A stretch of DNA of 64,000 nt from Cycas panzhihuaensis (Eukaryota > Cycadophyta). The stretch is taken from positions 187,557,741 to 187,621,740 of the forward strand of contig CM041465.1 of NCBI GenBank assembly GCA_023213395.1. Reading direction: 5' to 3'. How positions within the stretch are numbered: position 1 is the stretch's first letter; every line of letters starts with the position of its first letter. The notes beneath the pieces were generated by a model. That model had not been told where the DNA came from, did no database searches, and worked only from the letters and a program-made list of their open reading frames with translations. Shown in pieces: positions 22,001-33,350 of this stretch. Position numbers and translations under genes: made by a program.

Positions 22001-22800
22001 AATGTGTCTTCATCTCGCAAGTGAAATACACTTGAGAAATTCTGAAGAAATTTAGAATAGTTGGTTACAAGCTTGCGCTTACCCCCATGGAGACAAGTTC
22101 CAAATTAACAATTGAAGATGGTGGAGCAAATATGGATGCAATAATGTCTAAACAATGGATGGGTAGTCTAATATGCTTGATTACTATCAAACCTGACATT
22201 TCATTTGCAGTTGGAATGGTGTCTAAGTCTATGGCAGCACCAAAAGAAAGTCATTGAAAAGTTATAAAAAGGATCCTTAGATACTTGAAGGGGACTATCC
22301 AATATGGACTTGAATTTATACATAACAATAACTTCAAGTTAGTAGGATTTACAAATTTTGATTGGGCCAAATGTGCAAAAAGTGGAAGGTCAACTTTTAG
22401 ATACTATTTTAGTTTGGGATCAATTGTCATCACTTGGAGCAATAAAAAGCAATCACATGTTGCTTTGCCTTTAACTAAAGTAGAGTACAAGGTTGTAGCT
22501 GTAGTTGCTACTGAAGCCATTTGGTTATGATGGATTTTGGGAGACATAGGACTATATCAGTTAGAACCAATTGTATTGTACTGTGGTAATTAGAGCACAT
22601 TGAAGATTGTAAGGAACTCCGTGTTCCATGCTCACACCAAACATATTGAGGTGCACCATCATTTTATTCACAAACTAATTCAGAATAGAGTTATTGAACG
22701 GTGTACAAGTCAACGAAAGAACAATTGGTGGACATCTTCATCAAACCAATGGTATATGATAAAATTCAGGATGATTTAGGTGTTAGAATAAATGATATAA
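19037..22800 (+). pseudogene. Copia J gag C-terminus, protease, integrase, RT, RNase H
   Basis: Gag resumes with ILRSLPTEYENFTTTLTLSD and a knuckle (CYYCGELGHIKKDC, near 19,337-19,378). Protease DSGAS is reduced to D, stop, GAS near 19,573. Integrase shows HLDICGSIF, LRTDNGSECTSNE and PQQNGVVERMNRI, so all three catalytic acids remain although stops intervene. RT shows KFKARLVVKGFKQQEGIDYQ, MDVKNVFLNGHL, KALYGLKWVLRSWYEK and YIDDLI near 21,867-21,884. RNase H shows ITWSNKKQSHVALPL and TKHIEVHHHFIH. A 117-bp tandem duplication lies in the integrase-RT linker (20,976-21,181). Confidence 0.88.
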
Positions 22801-22817
22801 ATATTAAGAGGGGGTCT

Positions 22818-22950
22818 TGAATGTTAATATATATTTGGCTCATAACTATACATTATGAGCCTTCCCCCTTGTTTAAGTATTATTATTATTAATTTTTTAT
22901 TTGTAATGTAGGAATGGTACTCAACATTTCACACATGAATTGATCATTAG
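22818..22950 (+). repeat. 3' LTR of Copia J, left part
   Basis: It starts TGAATGTTAATAT after the purine tract. The rest lies at 25,071-25,197 beyond element B and ends near TATTACA. An inverted repeat GGCTCATAA / TTATGAGCC (22,837-22,861) lies close to its start. The total LTR would be about 260 bp. Confidence 0.65.
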
Positions 22951-23214
22951 TGTGGTGAGCCTACACCACATGTTAGAGAGGGCTATGACCCTCCATCATA
23001 TGAGGATTAATAGGATTGGTTGATATAAAGGTAGGCATATAATAATATGGGGGTGAGTGTTATACATACCCCACTCTATTGTAAAGAGGAGAATATGATA
23101 CAATGATATGTTAATGGATGTTCTTCGGAACCCTACCTTCTTCTTTCATCTTATTTCTTCTATTTCTCTGTATATTTCTTTATATTGATTTGGTTACCGG
23201 ATAAGCATGTAACA
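22951..23214 (+). repeat. 5' LTR of element B
   Basis: 264 bp, TGTGGTGAGCC...GCATGTAACA, followed at once by the PBS. Differs from the 3' copy at about 4 sites. Confidence 0.95.
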
Positions 23215-24002
23215 AGTGGTATCAGAGCTGCGTTGCGATCGTGGAAAACTGCCTGAAAGATCAGAACCATTTTCTGATCCATACAAGAGCTAGGGATCCA
23301 TTTTTGCCAATTTTTTTTTCAAGGGTTTTAGCACATGAAAGTTCTACTCGTTGGGATCAAAGACGAAAGATTCTCGAGGAAACATTAAAGAATTCAAGAT
23401 GAAAGGGCCCGTGCCATAAATTTTGAGTGGTCATAGTGCTGGCTTTGGTGAAAACTTGCAGAAATCATAGCCAATTTTATTTCAACCTACTTTCCGTTGA
23501 CGTATTTTTGGGACAAATCTGTAACCTCAACTTCAAAGAGCCATAACTTTGGCTACAAGTGTCCAAATGACCTCAAATTTTTTTTGATTCTATGTGTTTT
23601 TAAATTTTCTTTCCAATGGAAGTGGTTTGAAGTCAATCAGAGGTCAGAGCAGGGAGTTATTGGCATTTTATTAGAAGGTACTATTACAGTCTTTAGAAAC
23701 CCTAGCAACAAATTTCTTAAACAGCTATAACTTTTGATTTAGACGTCAGAATTTAATTCCGTCTAAACCGTTGGAATCGTATTTTTGTGGCCGTGACTTT
23801 TAGCCATATTTTATGTGCTTTTGGGCCATATTTTTTTTTAGAATTAAAATTTTAAAGTTAAAGTTAAAGTTTCTATATTGTATTTGGCTGTTCAGACCTT
23901 GGTCATAAAACCATTGCTCTTGAGGCCTAATATCTCTTTGTATTAAAATTGGGGGATAACTGGCTATAGACACCCCCTAGTCTCTCCTATACCCACATCA
24001 AC
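23215..24002 (+). other. 5' leader of element B
   Basis: Non-coding. Bases 23,395-23,840 align with the leader of element A (12,928-13,390, minus) over their whole length. Shared landmarks include AGCCATAACTTTGGCTA, AATGACCTCAAA, AGAAGGTACTATTA and CATATTTTATGT. The 78-codon frame inside it (23,497-23,730) is not supported as a gene. Confidence 0.8.
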
Positions 24003-24344
24003 ATGGCTACAAAAAGACCCATACCTCGCATATTTAATGCAGATGGAACTCTCTCTATAAAAGACTGGCTCAATGATATGTCTACATATTTAAAATCACT
24101 TGATGCTCACTATATAGGCAACATAGAGTTGACTAAAGTAGCCTCATTGTATCTACAAGGAGAAGCTTATCTTTGGTTTAAGCAGTGGTATAACACACCT
24201 GGTCAATGTACTTCATATTTATGGTTTGAGTTTATCATCGGTTCAAAATATGATGATTCTTGGTGGAATCAGATGCAAAGTCTTGAGCAAGACAAAGAAG
24301 AAGCTCGTCAAATACTTGAGAAATATAATCGTAAGGTGGAATAA
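24003..24344 (+). CDS. Gypsy-type Gag fragment of element B
   Basis: 113 codons starting at the first ATG after the leader. IFNADGTLSIKDWLNDMSTY, TKVASLYLQGEAYLWFKQW and the following segment correspond to the Retrotrans_gag capsid domain of Ty3/gypsy elements, here complete only in its first half and with no zinc knuckle. It ends at a TAA at 24,342. It is uninterrupted, which fits the low LTR divergence. Whether this short protein suffices for packaging is unknown. Confidence 0.75.
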   Translation: MATKRPIPRIFNADGTLSIKDWLNDMSTYLKSLDAHYIGNIELTKVASLYLQGEAYLWFKQWYNTPGQCTSYLWFEFIIGSKYDDSWWNQMQSLEQDKEEARQILEKYNRKVE

Positions 24345-24801
24345 GGAATTCTCCCCACTCCTCAAAGTCAAGAGCAAAAGAAAGATGATAAGGGAGAAAA
24401 GGAGCAGCAGGGTAACACAGTAGAAACTGTTTGTCATTCCACACCACTAGTCGTAGTCAAGGACAAGGAAGACCATCACTCATCAAAAGCTGGAGCACAT
24501 ACCAAAGTGGGACCTTATCGACACCCACATTATCAAGAGACTCAGCATCGACGCACATATTATACAAAGCCCTCACAAACTAAGTACCGCAAGCATACAA
24601 ATCATTCAAGCTTGAGGTTCCAAGGTTATAGAGATACCGGACACATAAAGATCTACTTGGGATGGATAGATCCTTATTCTATGCGCAGATTTTCAGACAA
24701 CCTTCAATGGACCTATCGGTTGGACACCAATAGCAGGAGGTGGTCACATGCATCTATGTATCAGGATGCTTCGAGGGCGAAGCATCTAAGGGGAGAGGGA
24801 A

Positions 24802-25065
24802 TATGGTGAGCCTACACCACATGTTAGAGAGGGCTATGATCCTCCATCATATGAGGATTAATAGGATTGGTTGATATAAAGGTAGGCATATAATAATATG
24901 GGGGTGAGTGTTATATATACCCCACTCTATTGTAAAGAGGAGAATATGATACAATGATATGTTAATGGATGTTCTTCGGAACCCTACCTTCTTCTTTCAT
25001 CTTATTTCTTCTATTTCTTTGTATATTTCTTTATATTGATTTGGTTACCGGATAAGCATGTAACA
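24802..25065 (+). repeat. 3' LTR of element B
   Basis: 264 bp. Its first dinucleotide is TA instead of TG, one of about four differences from the 5' LTR. TSD ATTAG follows. Confidence 0.95.
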
Positions 25066-25197
25066 ATTAGGGTGTAAATATTCCTTTGGCAATTGTATTT
25101 ATGCACTGGTTTTGTGCATTGTAAAGATGGAGGGATTTTAATGAGAATGAGATGAATTTATATGTTCAGATTAATTAATTTTTTTTCGAATATTACA

Positions 25198-26005
25198 TAG
25201 GTCTATCATTCTCATGTTTGATCCTGGATGCATTAGTTTCTACAACTTAAAACATTCTTCCTTACCATGTTATTTGTACCTTAGGTTTGATTTCACATTT
25301 ATTGCTTTGGCTTATGGCAACATTAGTAAGTTTACTGATACGGGACTCTCTTTGCTAACTTAGATCCCCATGACTTAGGGCAGTCTAGCAACAGAGACTT
25401 CGGTCCCTATTTGTTGGTTTTCTGAGTCCACTGTGCTTTCCTATTTTCTTGCCATATGAATTCTGAATCCCTGGGGAGCTACGTAGCAACAGGGAATTGG
25501 GTACTTAATTGCAAGGAAGCTGATTCAAGTATGTGTGCCTGTTTTCTTGGTATTATAGTTTTGATTCTATGGTCTTCAAAAGAAAAAAAAAAATTCTGGA
25601 ACATGCAAGTATATTAGGGAATGGCTGCTAATCTGTATTCTTTGGTAGAAAAATTCAGACTTTCATTTAAAGGCAGGGTGTGGAGAACACATGGATGCTA
25701 TTGTTGCAAGGATCTGTTTCTGATTGCACATATATAAAAGGAATTTGTTTAATAAGTTTTCTCTGCTGTATATCAGGCTGAATGGTATTTTTTGGGCATG
25801 CTGCTGAGACGGGCTGCTGTAACCAACTACAATTTTGTATTTGAATACTTAGGAATAAAAAATGTGCTAAAATTGATATTTAACAAATGGGACTTATGTG
25901 TTTCGGTCAATATGGTTGATGGATTAGATTGGCCAGCCTAAGCCTGCTTCTTGTGCAATAAATATAGGGAACTGTTTTTCTTCTAAAAATGTTGCTTCTG
26001 TACAG
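25198..26005 (+). other. Intronic DNA upstream of the first MFP exon
   Basis: No coding sequence recognised. It ends in a pyrimidine-rich tract with acceptor TACAG at 26,001-26,005. The exon that should precede it (encoding the GVA-I-NPPVN start of the hydratase domain) was not found here or further left. Confidence 0.6.
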
Positions 26006-28646
26006 TTTTGCAAGGCTTGAAAGAAAAATATGAGGAAGCTTTACGACGACACGATGTGAAAGCAATAGTTCTTACTGGTATGTACAATGCTGATACCTTT
26101 CAGTGATGCATTCTTCATTAATTTATGCAAATTATCATTTAGAGACATTGCAATGCACTGAGCTAGACAAGTATGAATATATCATGTTTATTTATTGTGA
26201 GTTTTTTTCATTAACTGACAATGGTTCTTTGGAAAATCTGACAGGCTCAGGTGGCAAATTTTGTGGGGGGGCTGATATAGGAACCTTTGGGAGCATCCAA
26301 AGTGGGGGTATCACTATTGATTTATATTTTCTTTGTTCGTGTCACTTTGTTAAATTCTTCTTTCTCTGAGCAAGTCGTTCTGGTCACACAGAAGCACAGT
26401 CCCAACTGGAATGGATCTCGGTGGAACTCATAACCGAATCATTGGAAGGTATCATTCATTTGAAGCGCACTTTCTTTTAATAGATTAGTCTATTTTTCAC
26501 AAGGAAGCTATCAGAATTGTATTTACATGCACTTCTTGTTTGTCATATGTTGGATTTGTACTTGTTCTTCTGCAATTCCCCTTTTTTCATTGTTTCTTAG
26601 GTGGCAAGAAACCTTCAGTTGCTGCTATTGACAGTCTTGCTCTTGGTGGTGGGCTTGAGTTTGCAATGGTAGGCAATCATGCTTCAGGTTCTATGCATAT
26701 ATTGGAGGAATTGAAATATCTTGTTAGCCTTGTACACCTGTGTGGGATTTTATTGGTTATTACGAGCAAAGGAGCTATATGATGAAACAAGTTAATTTGA
26801 CAGGACATATCCCTATCCTTGTACACTTGTGTTGTCTGTGCAGGCTTGTCATGGACGTATTGCCACCCCACAGGCTCAACTTGGCTTGCCTGAACTCCAA
26901 CTAGGACTCATTCCTGGTTTCGGTGGTAAGTTTTTGGTGAATTGTAAAATTATACTCCAAGAAATGACTGCTAGGAGTAGTCTTGTTCAGAATATGTTGT
27001 TTTTATGTCTCAAATTCAAGTATTTGATTCTTTCTTTGGGTATGTGTTTTTGTCCACTACAATTTTATGGCTGAAAGTTAAAACCACCAGAGTTAGATGT
27101 TCAAACCAACATATGATAATAATTTACAGCTATACTAGTTCCAACATGTAGCCAATTGTATGAATGAGGGAGATTTTGGTTTTGAAATGGGCTTTATAAC
27201 ATAGGTTCTCACGAAGAGGACAGAGGATATCATCTTTTACACAAATATTATTCCACACTGTTACAATTTTAATGAATACAATATAATATAAAACAAAATA
27301 GAGTAAAATGGTAATATAATATCTTATGATATTGTATTATATTATGATCTGTTATTTTATACTATCATATCAAGGGGCCAACCTTTGCCATGGAGAATGG
27401 CCAGTCTTTTTAATGTTCACGTAGCAACTAGGATTGTTTTCTTGACAGTGGTAATGGTTTAATGATTGAGTATTTTGAAATGCCATACTGCTAAATCCTG
27501 CAGGCTATTGTTGGATTCTTTTACAATATATATTGTTATCTTTCATAGTGATGAGAACATGTTTGTGCTCCCAGCATTCTTGAAACCCCTTGCAAATCTT
27601 GAAATTGTTTTGAGAAATGGTTTCTGGTCGTAGCTGCCTGTATCCTTAAGCTGACAACACTCTTTGTTGAGGAATACAAAGTTCAAATGAAAGTTTATAT
27701 CTGCATGCTTACCATTCATCTAATGATTTTGGGGACAGCATGTCATGGCCAAAATTGATGATTGATGGTTGTTGTTTCCTTTATTGGTTAGTTAGTGCTG
27801 CCTGGTGGAGGTCTACAATTTCCCTATTGATATGCATCTTAAAATTTAATATCCATGTCAATCGTTTTTGGTTACAATACCTCTTATATAATTGCTGTGA
27901 GCGAGTCCCAGAGTTGTCACATGGGTGGCCTATCTTTTGAAGAGGTATCTACCATGCTTTCCTCTGGATTTCCTGCTGCATGCCTGGTTTTCAGGCTTAA
28001 TGCTTTCATAGGTTGCTTTAATTTTGCAGTGTAAGTAATGTATATGTCACAGCATCACAAAACTAATTTTGAATTTCCTCGATCCATTTGTTTATCCAAT
28101 TAATTTGTTTCTTTCAGGCACACAGCGGCTTCCGCGCCTGGTTGGCCTTTCAAAGTCACTTGAAATGATACTTGTAAGATATTTTTCATACGCGTGTCTT
28201 TGCATGTTCTTTTCTATAACATTTGTACTGAAGAGCACTCATTGTGCTGTAACGTGCTTTTTTTTTCCAATTACAAATATTCAGGGATTATTGTCTTTGT
28301 GCCATTCTTCATCTGTAATGCTTTGTGCATCTCACCACTGCAGTTGTCAAAGCCGATCAGGTCAGAAGAGGCTAATGACTTGGGACTTGTGGATGCTATA
28401 GTGCCGCCTGTAGAGCTGCTAAGCACAGCTCGGTGCTGGGCATTGGACATTGCAGAGTTTCGGAGGCCTTGGATACGAAGCCTTTACAAGACTGACAAGC
28501 TAGAACCTTTAGGGGAGGCACGTGAGATCTTAAAATACACAAGGATTCAAGCTCAAAAGAGAGCTGCCAATCTTAGGCATCCACTTGTTTGCCTTGATGT
28601 TATTGAAGAGGGCATTGTTTCTGGAGCTATGGCTGGTCTTCAGAAG
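26006..28646 (+). CDS. Peroxisomal multifunctional protein (MFP2/AIM1-like), hydratase-domain exons
   Basis: Seven exons with GT-AG junctions and matching phases: 26,006-26,077; 26,245-26,307; 26,392-26,448; 26,601-26,668; 26,844-26,925; 28,118-28,173; 28,344-28,646. They encode the crotonase (enoyl-CoA hydratase) domain of the plant fatty-acid beta-oxidation multifunctional protein: EALRRHDVKAIVLTG, SGGKFCGGADIGTFGSIQSG, KKPSVAAIDSLALGGGLEFA, AQLGLPELQLGLIPGFG, GTQRLPRLVGLSK, then SEEANDLGLVDAIVPP. The oxyanion-hole glycines (GGGLE) and the glutamates in GLPELQLG and SEEANDLG are present. No stop occurs in any exon, so the gene looks selected. Missing are exon 1, the dehydrogenase half and the peroxisomal targeting tail; they may lie outside the window beyond transposon-filled introns. 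MFP2 and AIM1 are paralogues; SVAAIDSLALGGG leans to MFP2. Confidence 0.9.
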
Positions 28647-31600
28647 GTAGGAATGTGTGTGATTTCAAGTGCATGATTGCTTCACTTTTCTCTCCTGAGA
28701 ATCAAATATGGGGGTGCATGATGCTGAGTATCTTTTCTCTTGGCTAACCTCATATTGCACTGTGATACTATCAACTGTGAACAGGGATATACAGGATAGC
28801 ATCAAATGCATATTTTTATGGTACATTTATATATTTGAAAGGGAAATAGGCACCTGATAAAGACATATATTAGTTATTTGAGATAGACCAACTACTATAT
28901 TCATGGGGTGACAAGTGATATATTAGTGAATAATGGCCACAACTACCATCTCCCGACTATATTATGTAATATAATGGTATGTCCTCTTATCTATTACTAG
29001 AACATGTTTGTGGCAAATGACTGTGATGATGGCCATCCTTTGATAATGAGAGTTTTGGTAGTGCCATGGAATTCATAGCATTGATCCTTTGAAGAGGATA
29101 AAGAATGCATGGATCAACTTTTTTACAACTACTATTTAATATCTATGGAAATTTGTCCTACAATATAGTCATATATAATATGATACAATACAAAATAGTA
29201 TGATATTATATTATGTTAAAAATGACACATTAGGGGATGGTGCATCAACCCTTCGAGGTTACATGCTGATTTTACAGTCAAATAACAGCAGAAATACTTG
29301 AATGCCACCAATTATCAAAAGTTTGAAACAATAGAGTACTAGTAACAGCTCCAAATTACATTGAAAATAAGAAGTACTGAAATGATAGCAAATATTGCAA
29401 TACACTAAGGAATAAAATCATAAGAAACATGATAATTTCACAAGACAATGAAATGTTATTCAATAATGCAACTTATCTCTATGATAAAGCATCTGTAAGA
29501 TAGTGGAATGTCTTCTATAGTTGTCCTCCATCTTTGAGGCAAGGGTGCCTCTAGAAATAACACCTCCTTTCGAAGAAGAGAAAAGAAACTCCAAATGTTG
29601 ATATTCCAAATAACTTTTTCATTCTTTATAGATAGGTGCACATTCCTTAATTATTTTAGTCTAAGGTCTTAAAATAGTTAATATTCTAGAGTGGATTGGC
29701 CTTTCATAATTTGTATCTGTGACAACAAACTTAAAATTACCACAACTTTTTTATACAATGTCAATTTGTGGTCCACGACTACTTGTTTCAAAGCCAATCA
29801 AAAGCTCTACACCACGATCCATGTTTTACAACTTTTTTTGTTCTCCCTTGAATATTTTAAGATCATAATTGCAAAAATATACAATTTCTTCTCCTTTCAA
29901 AGGTGATTGGTTCCATTGGGAGGAGCCAACACACAACAATTCTCCTTTTCTTAACATGCTTTGCCATCAAAGCTTGGGTATAGGTGGACAATGTTGCCAC
30001 CATGATTCACCTTGCATGTGAAGTTGGTGCATATGTTTAGGGATTGACCCAACTTGGTCAACTTGGTTACAGGTCAATTCTCTATCGTGAGAATAGAATG
30101 CAACAAATGGATGTGTAGACATTGGCAAATAATTATCATAGTGATGTTTTCCTAATGGTGATAATGTTGGTGGAAAATTGGTGTTTATTATCATAGGTTT
30201 TCAAGGAAAACATAGGGAACCAGTATCACATCTATAAAAGGCTTGTATGATTGCATTGAGAGAATGCACCCTAATCAAATTGTTCAACAAAAAATATGAG
30301 ATCAAATAAATGAATATAGCAAAGAAGAATGGCTTCGTACATGTAACACATCTAAAGAAGAAAGGAGGTGTGCCACAACATTGTCTAGGTGGAAGTCTTA
30401 TGGATCCTCTATGCCATAGTTACAAAAATTTGCACTTTGTATATTGGGTCAATCTAGTAGTGTCCTTGCTTGTGAAAGGAATTGGAGTGGATTTTAGTTT
30501 ATTTACTCCAAAAAGAGAAATAAATTGAATAAAAAAAAACGAAGTTCTTGTTTTTGTACATAGCAATTTGCACTTGCTTGGTCATAGTTTGTTAAAGAAA
30601 CATCTAAATATCACATTGATAGTCCTCATCTTGAATATTATGTTGATGTTGATATAGGTGAGGAAGACAAAGATGTAGATGATGATGCTACTTTGATATT
30701 CAATGTTTGTTTTTTTAAAAACAATTATGAAAATGCATATTAAAAAAAAAAAAAAAAAAATCTCTATCCATTTTTAATCAAAATTTTTCCCTTTTTTTTG
30801 CAATGTTATATTTGTTTATTTTCTTTGACCTATCAATTTTTTGTTTTTTTAGAACATGGCTGTTATGATTATATGCCTATATAATTTTAATTAATATAAT
30901 ACAATATCCCTAACAATTATAAGTTGTGCATAAATGATGCATATTACCTTAAGTCCTTATAAAGAGCTTAGAGAAACGATAGATCGATTTTAAATAAATT
31001 ATTATTCTATATCCATATAATTTTAGCTAATATAACATAATCTAAAATAATATAATATATGTTACTATAATATAATATAAAATAAAAGACTATGGTATAA
31101 TAATAAAATACTCATCTTTATTATGGAGGATGGGTGTGTATAGAACACTAGCTCTAGCAAATAATTTTCAATGCAACACTTCCGCAATGATGAGATTTTG
31201 ATGCTTAAATAGTGTTTTATGTCATTAGTCATCTTGTAAAGAAAAAGGAAAAAAAGTAAAGGAAAAAGAAGCGATTTTTTGGCTTCTTAATAAAATTATT
31301 TGAGTCGGCTTCTAGCTATTTATCCATGCTATCTTTAAAAAAAAAGGCCCTGGTAAATATAAAAGGATAGGTTTTTATAATATTGCGGTAAATGCATGCT
31401 TTTTTCTGCATAAATAATTCTTTTCTTATATGCTCATCCATTCTCAGAATCTTGCCGAGGGGATTGACCTAATTTGATTAATCCCATTCATTTGATTAGT
31501 AGGAGGAAGGTGACTTGTAATGAACTTCAATGAAGGGGCAAAGTCAACCCTGTTCACTGGGGTTAATGGGTATGTATAAAGGGACGAAAGGTAGAGAAAA

Positions 31601-31650
31601 TAAATTAATGATTGATCTTTTGAAAATTCTATTCCTTGGAAATTTCATCA
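28647..31650 (+). other. Gene-free stretch after the last MFP exon (probable intron)
   Basis: It begins with a good donor (GTAGGA). No exon, RNA gene or transposon coding was recognised. It has several AT-rich patches built on TATAATATAA (28,963-28,976, 29,160-29,217, 30,886-30,905, 31,022-31,110) and an A-tract at 30,741-30,759. The next MFP exon is not visible here. Confidence 0.55.
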
Positions 31651-32061
31651 TGTTGAATATTAGTTGTCAATTGCATAGTGTATATCAAATCCCCTCATAC
31701 TCTCTCATAAATATTTGTCAATTTTATATTGCAAGCACATTGAAATATGTGCCAATCGTAATGTGTCCAAAGTACACATAGATTGAATTTTTAGATTCTC
31801 TATTTGAGGTGAGATGTATTATAAATATGTACATGATTCCTTGAATAAAATGAAGTTAAGCCATTCTTCCATATTTGGTGTTCAGTATGCTTTGTGCATT
31901 AATATTCTTTGTGCATATTTTATTCATTTGAGCATTCTTTATCTCATCATTTACTCGCCTCTTGTCCATTGATCGAATCCTTGTTGTGTCCATTCACTTA
32001 CCCATTTGCTTCTGTTTGTACACCCAACTTTGTGCTATCATAGCCCTCTAAAATTCCAACA
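31651..32061 (+). repeat. 5' LTR of element L
   Basis: 411 bp. Shares with the 3' LTR the blocks GTCAATTTTATATTG, TGAGGTGAGATGTATTATAA and GCCTCTTGTCCATT, and contains an AATAAAATGAAGTT polyadenylation-like segment. Confidence 0.8.
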
Positions 32062-32669
32062 TGGTATCATGGCCAATTGCTCAATCTTAGAGGTAGTTAG
32101 AGCCTAGTTTATTTGAATTTCTAGAGCCATTTTTTAAAAAGAATTTGAAGACTTTATGAAACCAATTTTTGTGCTTGGTTTGACCAACTATTGGGGATAA
32201 CATTTTGAAACATTATGAAAGTTTTTTTGAGGCAAGTTTGAAGCTGCATATAAATGAGTATTTATGGTGAAAAGTGCAATTAAATGCCTTCAAAAAGGGT
32301 TTTTCTTGTGACCTATTTTTTCTCATGCATGTAGCGCCAAAAGTATGTAGCATGCGAGTTGTTTATTGAGTGTCACAAATATGTTTTTTCAACTTAATTT
32401 TTAGAAGAAAAAAGAAAGAGGCTAAAAATTGCAAATGCAAATTTGATCACCTTCTAAATGCAATAAAAGCACTCTAAAAAAATAAAAGATAAAAAACAAA
32501 GAAAAAATGATGAAAACAATGGTTGAGATATGGCTTAGTTTGGAGGCCATTACAAGCATTCCATGATTGGGATTCACTACCAGAATAAGGCCCAAAAAGG
32601 AGGTCATTCATTTTTTTTTCTTGACTATTTTTGTTGTAGTAGCTATAAATCAAAGTTGTTGTGTGCTTC

Positions 32670-32671
<2 letters not shown>

Positions 32672-32732
<61 letters not shown>
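32672..32732. repeat. (TA)n microsatellite
   Basis: About 30 uninterrupted TA units inside element L. Confidence 0.95.
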
Positions 32733-32736
<4 letters not shown>

Positions 32737-32861
32737 GATAAAGTGAGTTGTATGTTTCATAAAAAATAGGAGAAAATATTTCTGAAAGATGTTTTTGTAG
32801 ATGTTGTTTTTGGACTATTGAAGAAACCCACTAGGGTTTCGAAAAAAAAGTGAAAAAATGA

Positions 32862-33350
32862 AAAAGGTTTCTGATATAGTTGTCAATGATTTCATCCCTA
32901 GTAGGGTTGTTTTCTAGGGGCTCCATAATGATGGGCTAGTGCTCGTAGTCATAGTCATCCAAGGGAATGGTCTCCTTTGGGAGGTCTATTGCTTTAATTT
33001 GGGAAGGGTCTATAATTGTCTTTTTCCAGGTTCAATATACCTAGAACCTCAATCCAGTGCAAAATATGGATGTTGTGCTCCATGACCGCCATCATCATAT
33101 CCAAAAGAGTCATGCCTGAAGCAGTTGTGATCCAAATCTCTATCTAGTCACCTGTTATACATGTCTTCAGAAGGCGGAAATGAATATCTACTAGTTTGAG
33201 TTAGCATTACCCCACCTTGTACAAAGCCTTCACACCTTGACTCATAGCTTCCCTTATAGGCATCTTGCCTGGTTCCAACAACAACCCTTGTAGCAAAGTC
33301 ATTGCTTAACCTAGTATGAGGGAGTCAACTTGTCCTATCATTACTGCCAT
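32862..33350 (-). pseudogene. Decayed reading frame of unknown origin, antisense within element L
   Basis: Reading the minus strand from the ATG at 33,350, a frame with about half a dozen stops gives protein-like sequence of even composition, for example SLILG, MTLLQGLLLEPGKMP, EAMSQGVKALYKVG and MMMAVMEHNIHILHWIEVLG. It does not match any transposon domain I know. It could be a captured host gene piece, a remnant of another element, or chance. Confidence 0.35.

Larger units (their letters stand above)
22951..25065 (+). mobile_element. Gag-only non-autonomous LTR retrotransposon B (TR-GAG type)
   Basis: A complete 2115-bp element: 264-bp LTRs (22,951-23,214 and 24,802-25,065) with about 4 differences, TSD ATTAG (22,946-22,950 and 25,066-25,070), a perfect initiator-Met PBS TGGTATCAGAGC (23,217-23,228) and PPT AAGGGGAGAGGGAA (24,788-24,801). 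It holds a leader, a 113-codon gypsy-type gag ORF and a second 100-codon ORF (24,507-24,809) without known domains. There are no pol motifs. It has the smallest LTR divergence in the window, so it is the youngest datable insertion, and it lies in the 3' LTR of Copia J. Confidence 0.94.
15571..25197 (+). mobile_element. Ty1/copia retrotransposon J, with two nested insertions
   Basis: It carries gag (from the ATG at 15,571), protease, integrase, RT, RNase H, a PPT (AAGAGGGGGTC, near 22,806-22,816) and a 3' LTR (22,818-22,950 continued at 25,071-25,197). Element K (16,029-19,031) splits gag and element B (22,951-25,065) splits the 3' LTR. Both have intact TSDs. Stops are frequent, so J is an old copy. 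The 5' LTR was not recognised. Confidence 0.85.

Noticed and set aside
30310-30528. 72-codon frame as a possible gene between MFP and element L
   Set aside because: No domain, no splice context and no supporting similarity; ordinary for a chance ORF of this size.
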